A stretch of 39,280 nucleotides of DNA from Gemmatimonadaceae bacterium. Lineage in GTDB: Bacteria; Gemmatimonadota; Gemmatimonadetes; Gemmatimonadales; Gemmatimonadaceae. Below are positions 32,360 to 39,280 of the stretch, piece after piece. How positions within the stretch are numbered: the stretch's first letter is position 1; each line of letters opens with the position of its first letter. Under the pieces are notes generated by a model, which saw only the letters and a list, made by a program, of their open reading frames with translations, did not search any database and was not told the DNA's origin. Made by a program: the position numbers and the translations under genes. The DNA lies in the NCBI GenBank assembly GCA_025928335.1, contig JAICJQ010000015.1:1-39280 (forward strand), given 5' to 3'.

Positions 32360-33565
32360 CTACTTGGCCTTGGCTCCGCTCCACTTGTACAGGACGCCGC
32401 CCCGCATGACGAATACCACTCGGCGCACGGCCGTGATGTCCGTCAGCGGATCTCCGTCGAGCGCGATGATGTCTGCTTCGTACCCAGGTGCCAGCGCACC
32501 AAGCCGATCCTTCATCCCGATTGCCTCGGCGGCGAGCGAGTTCGCGGACACGAGCGCCGCCATCGGCGACTGGCCGCAATGTTCAACGCGGCCGATGAAC
32601 TCGTCGGCGTTCCGACCGTGCGCGCCGGCGGTAGCGTCCGTTGAGAACACGACTTTTGCACCGGATTTCACCGCCATGGTGCAGATCGCGAAGTCGAGCG
32701 ACAGATCGCGCTCCATGATCTGCATTCCCTCCTCCGTCATGCCGCTCGCCAGGTATCGCGCCTTGTTCGCGAGATAGTTCTGAACGACGAGCCCGACTTG
32801 CGGACCGACGAAAGCGCCGGCCTTCACCATCGCGTCGATGTCCGCCTGCGTGCCGTATGTCGCGTGCTCGATCTGCCGGCAACCGGCCCGCGCCGCGGCG
32901 CTCGCTTGCGAACGATACGCGTGGACCATCGTGCGAAGATCGAGCGACGCGGCTTCGCTACAGAGTACTCGCAGCTGCTCTTCGGTGAAGGTCGGTCCGG
33001 CTCCGACACGCTGGCTCTTCGACGCGAAGATCTTGATGAGGTCAGCGCCCTGATCCTTTCGCCGCCGCACGAGCGCGCGTAACGAGTCGGCGGACAGCGA
33101 GCTGTCACCCTGAATCGGCGACAACGACGTCAGCACACGTGGCCCGGGAAATCCCCGGTCGCGGATCGCGTCGCGAATCGGCGCCTCGCTGAGTGCTCCA
33201 ACCGATTGAATCGTCGTGAAGCCCGCCATCAACGACTTCCACGCGTTGTCCGCGATCCCCAGCGCCGCGTCCGCCGCCGGCTCACTCCGCCCCGCAACGT
33301 TGCCGTTCCGATCGAAGTGTGAGTCGAGGTGAACGTGCGTATCGATCCAGCCGGGCAGCACCGTGTAGCCGCGCAGATCGATCGTGGCAGCCGCGCCGCC
33401 CGGCGGCGCATCCAATGACGCGATCCGCCCGTTCTCGACCGCGATCCGCGCCCCCCGCAATACCCCGCCGTGTCCATCGATCGCGCGATCAGTGAGCAGC
33501 ACCATCCTGCTTGTCTGAGCCCCGACCACCCGGGCGCAGAACATAACGCAGACGACCAAACGCAT
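32360..33565 (-). CDS. Secreted amidohydrolase, imidazolonepropionase/prolidase-like
   Basis: 401 aa from ATG at 33565. A short signal peptide (1-16, ends VVGAQ) suggests export. TIM-barrel amidohydrolase with a beta-sandwich: PGWIDTHVHLD (71-81, metal ligands H77 and H79), a possible carbamylated Lys178 in DLIKIF, H215 in MVHAYRSQ, H234 in IEHATYG and D310 in FSTDATAGAHG; this is a complete two-metal set. The group often cleaves peptides or cyclic amides, but the substrate cannot be assigned. Transcribed away from the PadR gene at 33672, and 69 bp ahead of the permease start on the same strand. Confidence 0.85.
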   Translation of the reverse strand: MRLVVCVMFCARVVGAQTSRMVLLTDRAIDGHGGVLRGARIAVENGRIASLDAPPGGAAATIDLRGYTVLPGWIDTHVHLDSHFDRNGNVAGRSEPAADAALGIADNAWKSLMAGFTTIQSVGALSEAPIRDAIRDRGFPGPRVLTSLSPIQGDSSLSADSLRALVRRRKDQGADLIKIFASKSQRVGAGPTFTEEQLRVLCSEAASLDLRTMVHAYRSQASAAARAGCRQIEHATYGTQADIDAMVKAGAFVGPQVGLVVQNYLANKARYLASGMTEEGMQIMERDLSLDFAICTMAVKSGAKVVFSTDATAGAHGRNADEFIGRVEHCGQSPMAALVSANSLAAEAIGMKDRLGALAPGYEADIIALDGDPLTDITAVRRVVFVMRGGVLYKWSGAKAK

Positions 33566-33591
33566 TTGCCGAATCTGATTCACCCAATCCC

Positions 33592-33631
33592 CCCATTCGC
33601 CCATTCGCCCATTCGCCCATTCGCCCATTTT
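33592..33631 (-). repeat. Tandem octamer CGAATGGG (reads CCCATTCG on plus), four perfect copies
   Basis: Four exact CCCATTCG units (33592-33623) and a degenerate fifth, between the divergent amidohydrolase and PadR genes, 27 bp before the amidohydrolase start. It is the same octamer as at 8921-8952 in the opposite orientation. An in-frame extension of the amidohydrolase through it gives MGEWANGRMGEW, a repeat artefact. Confidence 0.9.
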
Positions 33632-33671
33632 CCCACCCAACCCTTATTTCATTGGCGTTGTCTAAGAAATC

Positions 33672-33995
33672 ATGGACACATTCGGTGAGCTGGAGCAGCT
33701 CGTGCTGCTGGCCGTAATGCAGGCGGGGACGGAAGCATACGGCGTCGTCGTCCAGGCTGCCATCCGCCGTAAGGCGCGGCGAGACTTGACCCTCGGCACC
33801 ATCTATAAAACGCTCTCCCGTCTCGAGATAAAGGGTTTCGTGACCAGCGAGCTCGGCGAGCCGACCGCGGAGCGCGGGGGCCGAGCCAAACGATACTACC
33901 GGGTTACCGCCGCGGGCCGCCGAGTCCTGCAAGCGCAACTCTCGGCGTTGCGCGCCATGGCGTCCGGGCTCGACGTCGGCCTGGGGACCCCGTGA
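33672..33995 (+). CDS. PadR-family transcriptional regulator
   Basis: 107 aa. Winged helix with ELEQLVLLAVMQAGTEAYGV (cited in part: LEQLVLLAVMQ), GTIYKTLSRLEIKGFV as recognition and wing region, and KRYYRVTAAGRRVL. The shortest of the three PadR proteins here. No good ribosome site precedes the ATG; TCTAAG 6 bases upstream is a weak -10 candidate, so a leaderless start is possible but unproven. Its stop overlaps the start of the next permease (GTGA), so the two are coupled. Confidence 0.9.
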   Translation: MDTFGELEQLVLLAVMQAGTEAYGVVVQAAIRRKARRDLTLGTIYKTLSRLEIKGFVTSELGEPTAERGGRAKRYYRVTAAGRRVLQAQLSALRAMASGLDVGLGTP

Positions 33996-36613
33996 GACCG
34001 GCGCCGCGTCTTGTCCGTTTCATCGAGCCGCTGATCCAACCGGATTTCCGCGGCGCGATCATCGGTGACCTGGTCGAACGCTTCGAGACCGATCGGGTGC
34101 ACCGCAGCGCCCTCGCCGCGCACATCCGTCTTTGGCGCGAGGCGTTCATGGCCCTGCGCCATTTCGGACGTTTCCCCATTCCTCAGCGAGTCAACCCGGT
34201 GCGCTCCTTCTTCTCGGATGTCCGGTATGGACTGCGCGTCCTTCGCCGGACGCCATCGTTCGCGATCGTGTGCATCGTCACACTCGCTCTCGCCATCGGT
34301 CCCACGGCCGCCATCCTCAGCGTCGTCGACCCTCTGCTCTTCCGGCCGTTGCCCTACGGCCAGCCGGATCGCCTCGCCTTCATCTGGGAGCGAGGCGGCA
34401 ATGGAAGTCCGATTACAACCGGCTACAGCACATTCGAGGACATCCAGAATCGAGCCACGACGCTGGCGTCGATCGCGGCGGTCGCATCGTGGCAGACGAC
34501 GCTCTCGTCCGCGGAGAACCCGGAGCGTCTCGACGGTGCGCGAGTGACATGGAATTACTTCCGGACGCTCGCGGTTCCGATGGCTCTTGGTCGCGACTTC
34601 ACGCGCGAAGAAGACGCTCAAAACAAGAACACGGTCGTCATTCTCAGTCACACGCTGTGGGAACGTCGGTTCAGCGCCGATTCGTCGATCGTCGGACGTA
34701 CCATCTCGCTCAATGAGGCGCCGCGCACGGTCGTCGGGGTGCTGCCGCAGCAGTACGACGACGTCATCAATCCGTCCGCCGAGATCTTCACGCCTCTCGG
34801 GTACGTCGCGACGCTGCCTTGGGCCTGCCGGACGTGCCGCCATCTCACGGCCGTGGCTCGTGTGCGCGACGGCGTGCCCTTCGACCGGTCGCTCGCCGAA
34901 TTGAATCAGCTCTCGTCACAGATGGTGAGCGCGTTTCCCAAGGAGTACCCGGCTGTCGGGTTCCTGCTCAAGCCACTCCAGCAGGACGTCATGCGCGACG
35001 CGCGGCCGGCACTCCTCGCCATCCTTGGCGCTGTCGCCCTCGTGCTCCTCATCGCCGTGGCGAACGTCGTGAACCTCCATCTCGCGCAATCCATCCGTCG
35101 CGAAACGGAATTCGCCGTGCGTGCCGCGCTCGGCGCGAGCGGCGGGCGTCTCGTGCAGCAACTCGTCGCCGAGGGATTGAGCGTGGCGTTGGCGGGTGCC
35201 GGGCTTGGGCTGCTTCTCGCCCGGGTGATGCTTCCCGGGCTCGTCTCTCGCCTTCCCGCGGCGCTTCCGCGACGCTCGGCCATCCACCTGGAGAGTGGCA
35301 TCGTCCTCATCCTCGCTCTCGTCGCGGTGGCGATCGCGCTCGTCATCGGGCTCGTGCCGGCATTCGTCGCCAGGCGTCGCACGCTGTATTCGAGTGAGAT
35401 GCGTTCAGCGGCCCGACATGGGACAGGCCATTCTCGCGCACGTGCGACGCTGGTGGTTGGCGAGGTCGCGCTCGCGCTCCTGCTTTTGTGCGGCGCCGGT
35501 CTGCTCTCGGTGAGTCTCGTCAGACTGTTCGACATCGACCGCGGGTTCGATGCCCGCAACGTCGTTACGATGAGCTTCCAGTCCTCCGGTCCGCGCTATC
35601 CCGACAACGCGACGGTCCTTGCCGCGCGACGACGCGTCCTCGCCGCGGCGGCCAGCGTCCCGGGCGTGACCGATGTCGCCGCGGTGACGCTCCTCCCGCT
35701 CGGCGGAGGACTCGACCGGTACGGCATTCAGGCGCAGGACAAACCGCTCGATCACCCCGAGCGAGCCCCGGTGGCCACGGGCTACCGCGTGGTCGGCGAT
35801 TATCTGAAGACGATGCGCATTCGGATCCTCAGTGGTCGCGATCTGACCGACGCCGACGCGCGAGACACCGCAACCAGCCCGGTCGTCGTCAGCGCCTCAC
35901 TCGCGCGGACGCTCTGGCCTGGTGAGAATCCGATCGACAAACGGATCAAGATCCCGAACAGCAAGACGCCATGGTCGACGATCGTCGGTGTGGCGGCCGA
36001 CGTCCGGCAACGTTCGCTCAACGACGACGACGGTCGCGCCTTTTACTACCCGGAGGACTATTGGATCTTCGCGCTGAGCGACGCGGTTCTCGTCGCCCGC
36101 GTCGACGGTAGCCCGAGCGCGGCCCTGCGTGCCGTGCGCAGGGCAGTGGCCTCGGTTGACCCATCGCAGCCAATCGTCAACGCGCGAACGATGGACGACG
36201 TCGTGTCGCGCTCCACGGCGCAACGGCAGCTCGCGCTTCTCTTGTTCGTGGCGTTCGCCCTGCTTGCCGTCCTTCTCGCCGGCGCAGGTGTCTATGGCGT
36301 GCTCGCCGGCAGTGTCAGCGAACGAACCAAGGAGATCGGGGTGCGGACCGCGCTCGGCGCGACGGCGCGTGACACGTACGCGCTGGTGCTGCGTCGTGGG
36401 CTGGCGATGGCAGTGTTGGGTCTCGGTCTCGGCCTCGCCGGCGCGTTCGTGACGACACGCTACCTTCAGTCCCTGCTGTTCGGGGTCGCGCCAAACGATC
36501 CGACGGTGCTGCTCGGATCCGCCGGGCTGCTCCTCATTGTCTCGTTCATCGCCTGCCTTATCCCGGCTCGCCGGGCTGTCCGCATCGAACCGATGATCGC
36601 CCTCCGGGAATGA
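33992..36613 (+). CDS. ADOP-type ABC permease with permease prefix domain 2
   Basis: 873 aa from a GTG overlapping the padR stop (GTGA). Residues about 1-60 (PDFRGAIIGDLVERFE) are the permease prefix domain 2 of these proteins, a soluble helical element. Then two MacB/FtsX units: FAIVCIVTLALAIGPTAAILS, AVANVVNLHLAQSIRRETEFA, RARATLVVGEVALALLLLCG, GVYGVLAGSVSERTKEIGVRT and the end IEPMIALRE, where the usual final Asp is lacking. No ATPase gene adjoins. Likely controlled by the coupled PadR. Confidence 0.88.
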   Translation: MRPAPRLVRFIEPLIQPDFRGAIIGDLVERFETDRVHRSALAAHIRLWREAFMALRHFGRFPIPQRVNPVRSFFSDVRYGLRVLRRTPSFAIVCIVTLALAIGPTAAILSVVDPLLFRPLPYGQPDRLAFIWERGGNGSPITTGYSTFEDIQNRATTLASIAAVASWQTTLSSAENPERLDGARVTWNYFRTLAVPMALGRDFTREEDAQNKNTVVILSHTLWERRFSADSSIVGRTISLNEAPRTVVGVLPQQYDDVINPSAEIFTPLGYVATLPWACRTCRHLTAVARVRDGVPFDRSLAELNQLSSQMVSAFPKEYPAVGFLLKPLQQDVMRDARPALLAILGAVALVLLIAVANVVNLHLAQSIRRETEFAVRAALGASGGRLVQQLVAEGLSVALAGAGLGLLLARVMLPGLVSRLPAALPRRSAIHLESGIVLILALVAVAIALVIGLVPAFVARRRTLYSSEMRSAARHGTGHSRARATLVVGEVALALLLLCGAGLLSVSLVRLFDIDRGFDARNVVTMSFQSSGPRYPDNATVLAARRRVLAAAASVPGVTDVAAVTLLPLGGGLDRYGIQAQDKPLDHPERAPVATGYRVVGDYLKTMRIRILSGRDLTDADARDTATSPVVVSASLARTLWPGENPIDKRIKIPNSKTPWSTIVGVAADVRQRSLNDDDGRAFYYPEDYWIFALSDAVLVARVDGSPSAALRAVRRAVASVDPSQPIVNARTMDDVVSRSTAQRQLALLLFVAFALLAVLLAGAGVYGVLAGSVSERTKEIGVRTALGATARDTYALVLRRGLAMAVLGLGLGLAGAFVTTRYLQSLLFGVAPNDPTVLLGSAGLLLIVSFIACLIPARRAVRIEPMIALRE

Positions 36614-36629
36614 ACCGGCGGCAGCGCAC

Positions 36630-36658
36630 TTGTGGCATGTAGCCACACTGGCTATAAT
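36630..36658 (+). promoter_or_regulatory. Promoter with an overlapping TAGCCA-CAC-TGGCTA operator
   Basis: TTGTGG (36630-36635), 17-bp spacer, perfect TATAAT (36653-36658). A perfect inverted repeat TAGCCA-CAC-TGGCTA (36640-36654) fills the spacer and overlaps the -10. The GTG of the next padR gene begins 7 bases after the -10, so the transcript is predicted to be leaderless and autoregulated. Confidence 0.75.
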
Positions 36659-36664
36659 GGAGTC

Positions 36665-37021
36665 GTGACCTCAGATTCCGTTCCCGACGATTTCCTCCCG
36701 CTCCCCGCGGCCACACTGCATATCCTGCTCGCCCTGGCCGAGAGCGAGCGACATGGCTACGCCATCATCCAGGACGTCGAGGCGCGAACCGACGGGGAGC
36801 TTCGCCTGAGCGCGGGCACGCTCTATCGCTCAATCGCCCGCATGGTCGAACAGGGGTTGATCGTTGAAGTCGAGAAGCGCCGTTCACGCTCCGACGACGA
36901 GCGGCGCCGCTATTACCGTCTGACGCCGCTCGGCGAACGTGTGGCGCGCGCCGAGGTGCGACGACTCTCGCAGCTCGTCCGGCACGCCCGCGCGCGCGGT
37001 CTCGCACCCCACAGCGCGTAG
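36665..37021 (+). CDS. PadR-family transcriptional regulator
   Basis: 118 aa from GTG at 36665. PadR winged helix: LHILLALAESERHGYAII (given in part), GTLYRSIARMVEQGLIVE and RRRYYRLTPLGERVARAE. The GTG falls where transcription from the TATAAT promoter should start; an upstream GTG at 36632 lies inside the promoter and was rejected. The permease at 37103 has a promoter with a related half site, so this protein probably regulates both. Confidence 0.9.
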   Translation: MTSDSVPDDFLPLPAATLHILLALAESERHGYAIIQDVEARTDGELRLSAGTLYRSIARMVEQGLIVEVEKRRSRSDDERRRYYRLTPLGERVARAEVRRLSQLVRHARARGLAPHSA

Positions 37022-37050
37022 CGAACGCTTTTGGGGTGGTCGTTGTCTCA

Positions 37051-37078
37051 TGGACACTATACCCGCTGTGGCTATAGT
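37051..37078 (+). promoter_or_regulatory. Promoter of the last permease with a PadR half site
   Basis: TGGACA (37051-37056), 16-bp spacer, TATAGT (37073-37078), 24 bases before the permease ATG. TGGCTATA just at the -10 repeats the right half of the operator found at the padR promoter (TGGCTATAAT there, TGGCTATAGT here), while the left half is degenerate (TACCCG against TAGCCA). Confidence 0.55.
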
Positions 37079-37102
37079 AAGCCCATTGCCGGCGAGGATC
37101 TC

Positions 37103-39280
37103 ATGAGCCCGCGCTTCTATCGATCGCTGCTGCGCCTGTACCCAGCGTCATTCCGCGCCGAATACGGCGACGAGATGGTACGGGCCTACGAGGCCTCATC
37201 GCGACAGCTCGGGAGTATCGCCGCGGCCTGGGCAGCCGTTCGCGACGTCGTGCCGAATGCACTGAGCGCTCACGGCACCATGCTCACGCAGGATCTCCGC
37301 TACGCTCTTCGCATGATGAGACGCTCGCGCCTGTTCGTCGCGACCGTCGTCCTCGTGACCGCGCTCGGCGTGGGCGCGAACACGGCGACCTTTTCCGTCG
37401 CCGATCTCGTGCTGCTTCGCCCACTCCCGTTTCGCGACCCGGCGTCGCTCGTTCGTCTGTGTGAGGGGCCGCGGCAAGGCGCCGGGTGGGGGTGCATGAA
37501 CGAGCTCTCGCCCGCCAACTACCGCGACGTCGCGAAGGCGACGACGACGATTCGCCAATGGGGCGTCTACACCGGCGGCGAGGGCAACCTCGTTGGAAGC
37601 GGAGAGCCGGTCCGTGTCGCCGCGGAGGCCGTTTCCCCCGAAGTCTTGCCGCTCCTCGGCGTGCGTCCGCTCATCGGTCGCGTTTTCGATACGACGGACG
37701 CCGGCCGGCACGACGCCGGCTCGGTCGTGCTGAGCTACGGCCTCTGGCAGTCGCAGTTCGGTGGACGTTCAGACATACTCGGCAAAACGATTCGTCTCGA
37801 CGACACAACGCGCACGATCATTGGCATCATGCCGCCGGCCTTTCGCTTCCCGGCCGCGGCGACGCAACTCTGGACGCCGCTCATCCTTCGCGACGACGAC
37901 TTTTCCGATCGCACCAACACATACTTGCAGGGTATCGGCCGTCTCGCGCCCGGTGTGACATTCGAGCAAGCGCGCGCCGAGCTCGGGCTCGTCTTCGATC
38001 GGCTCGCTCACGAGCATCCGGACACGAACAACGAGACGTGGTTCTCCTTCTTCCGGCTGCGCGACGAAATGTCGCCGCGCTACCAATTGATGTTGCTTCT
38101 GTTGTGCGGGGCGAGTCTCAGTCTTCTGTTGCTCACCGGGGCCAATCTCGCGCACCTACTGCTGGCTCGCGCCACGGCGCGCGAAGTCGAGCTCGCGGTG
38201 CGTGCCGCACTCGGGGCTGGGCGCGACCGTTTGGTTCGCCAGATGCTCACGGAAAGCCTTCTCCTCGTTGGCGTCGGCGGCATCGTCGGCGTGGGGGTCG
38301 CGATGCTCGCGGTCCCCTTGCTTGCACACCTGGTCCCCACGTCCCTTCCGCTCGGTGAACCGCCGCGCCTCGACGCCCGCGCGCTTCTCGTCGCTGGTGC
38401 GTTCACGACGCTCATCGGATTCGGATTCGGGATGATTCCGGCCGTCGTGACGGGACGCGGCACGGGCTTCCGCGCGCTTCGGGAGGGGACGCGCGGTGGC
38501 GGCGGGAGAAGGCAGCGTCTTCGCACGACCCTCGTCGCCATCGAAGTCGCCGTGTCGGTTCTGCTCCTCGTGACGTCGGCGTTCCTCATGCGCGCGGTTT
38601 GGCGGGTGCAATCGGTGGATCCCGGGTTTTCACCGAGCGGCGTGCTCACTGTGCGAACCGTGCTCTCGTCCGGCCACGCCGCCGATTCGGTCAGACGCAC
38701 GGAGTTCTACGATCGCGTGCTCAGCGGCGTGGCGGGCGTGCCCGGGGTGATCGCCGCCGCGTACACGAGCGGACTCCCGATGGTACTCACCGGCGGCGTC
38801 GCGGGCATCGAAGTGCCTGGGCAATCGGCACGCAATCGACGCAACGACGGCGTGAGCCTCCGCTTCGTGACGCCGCGCTTCTTCGATGTCCTCGGAATCC
38901 CGGTCGTGAAGGGGCGCGTGTTCGGCGACGCGGACCGCCTGGGCCGACCGCTCGTCGCCGTCGTCAGCGAATCCTTCGTCACGCGTCAACTGTCGACCGC
39001 GTCGCCGATCGGCAAGACTTTTCACATGCGCGGTCATGAGTATGCTGTCGTCGGAGTCGTGAAGGACATCAAGGTGCGCGGCCTCGAGCGCAGCAGCGAA
39101 CCGCAGCTGTACTTATCGGCCGCGCAGGCGCCGGGAAACCCCGGTACCTTGTTTGTCCCGAAAGACCTGATGGTTCGCCTCGCCCCGCGGAGTGGTCCGC
39201 CGGTCACTGAGGTCCGCGACATCATTCGTCGCCTGGACGCGCAGCAGCCCATCTCCAACGTGCGCATGCTGGCCGACGTG
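37103..39280 (+). CDS. ADOP-type ABC permease, C-terminal part cut by the right edge
   Basis: 726 codons open to the window end, with no stop. ATG at 37103 has GAGG about 6 bases upstream. The N-terminus (FYRSLLRLYPASFRAEYGDEM) is a third type of soluble prefix common on these permeases. Then comes the first unit with LFVATVVLVTALGVGANTATFS, a periplasmic domain, LLLTGANLAHLLLARATAREVE, a second periplasmic domain beginning near RTTLVAIEVAVSVLLLV, and the start of the second half. About 100-150 residues, the final FtsX helices, are missing. Its promoter lies in the 81-bp gap after padR. Confidence 0.88.
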   Translation, partial: MSPRFYRSLLRLYPASFRAEYGDEMVRAYEASSRQLGSIAAAWAAVRDVVPNALSAHGTMLTQDLRYALRMMRRSRLFVATVVLVTALGVGANTATFSVADLVLLRPLPFRDPASLVRLCEGPRQGAGWGCMNELSPANYRDVAKATTTIRQWGVYTGGEGNLVGSGEPVRVAAEAVSPEVLPLLGVRPLIGRVFDTTDAGRHDAGSVVLSYGLWQSQFGGRSDILGKTIRLDDTTRTIIGIMPPAFRFPAAATQLWTPLILRDDDFSDRTNTYLQGIGRLAPGVTFEQARAELGLVFDRLAHEHPDTNNETWFSFFRLRDEMSPRYQLMLLLLCGASLSLLLLTGANLAHLLLARATAREVELAVRAALGAGRDRLVRQMLTESLLLVGVGGIVGVGVAMLAVPLLAHLVPTSLPLGEPPRLDARALLVAGAFTTLIGFGFGMIPAVVTGRGTGFRALREGTRGGGGRRQRLRTTLVAIEVAVSVLLLVTSAFLMRAVWRVQSVDPGFSPSGVLTVRTVLSSGHAADSVRRTEFYDRVLSGVAGVPGVIAAAYTSGLPMVLTGGVAGIEVPGQSARNRRNDGVSLRFVTPRFFDVLGIPVVKGRVFGDADRLGRPLVAVVSESFVTRQLSTASPIGKTFHMRGHEYAVVGVVKDIKVRGLERSSEPQLYLSAAQAPGNPGTLFVPKDLMVRLAPRSGPPVTEVRDIIRRLDAQQPISNVRMLADV

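Noticed and set aside
33566-33640. Upstream extension of the amidohydrolase (MGEWANGRMGEW)
   Set aside because: It is translation of the octamer repeat; ATG at 33565 directly precedes the signal peptide.

Overview
The window is high-GC DNA, about two thirds G+C by eye, with almost no spare sequence: no gene-free stretch exceeds 300 bases. It looks like a chromosomal segment of a Gram-negative soil bacterium, most likely Gemmatimonadota with Acidobacteriota as the alternative. The reasons are five long 'orphan' duplicated MacB/FtsX-type permeases (ADOP-like) without ATPase subunits, three small PadR regulators beside them, many secreted proteins, and dispersed short repeats. The phylum call is inference; no rRNA or marker gene is present. 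I saw no tRNA, rRNA, CRISPR array, transposase or phage gene.

Layout. (1) 1-3247, minus strand: a coupled set reading secreted HExxH metalloprotease-like protein, membrane-anchored FMN-binding-domain protein, ApbE flavin transferase, then the start of an RnfD/NqrB-like membrane protein that runs off the left edge. This looks like a small extracytoplasmic flavin electron-transfer module. (2) 3265-4227, plus: a proline-rich one-pass protein resembling a TonB N-terminus. (3) 4224-7249, minus: PadR regulator plus ADOP permease, with a 14-bp inverted repeat lying on the promoter. (4) 7375-11958, plus: an amino acid permease, two repeat elements, a second ADOP permease, and a small membrane protein that may be broken by a stop codon. 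(5) 12075-28453, minus: a 13-gene, 16.4-kb pectin/galacturonate catabolic operon. (6) 28613-29833, plus: a divergent ROK-family repressor. (7) 29873-33565, minus: an ADOP permease and a secreted amidohydrolase. (8) 33672-39280, plus: two PadR/ADOP pairs, the last permease cut by the right edge.

How the pectin operon works. Transcription order is uxaC, uxaA, uxaB, eda, kdgK, exuT, GH28, GH105, kduD, kduI, a DUF4861-like gene, a GH28-CE8 fusion, uxuA. Most neighbours overlap by 4 bp (ATGA or GTGA) or are 1-5 bp apart. Outside the cytoplasm the GH28-CE8 fusion would de-esterify and hydrolyse homogalacturonan, the Tat-exported GH28 would trim oligomers, and the GH105 hydrolase would release unsaturated uronate. 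The MFS carrier imports uronates. Galacturonate goes through UxaC, UxaB and UxaA, and the unsaturated product goes through KduI and KduD; both give 2-keto-3-deoxygluconate, which KdgK and Eda convert to pyruvate and glyceraldehyde-3-phosphate. UxuA adds the end of the glucuronate branch, but no fructuronate reductase, pectate lyase or outer-membrane receptor is in the window. The ROK protein, with an inverted repeat between it and uxaC, is the obvious candidate regulator.

The most interesting parts are the flavin-transfer module with its coupled protease-like gene and signal-less ApbE, the GH28-CE8 fusion, the DUF4861-like gene inside a pectin operon, and the PadR promoters, which look leaderless and carry the operators on the core promoter elements.
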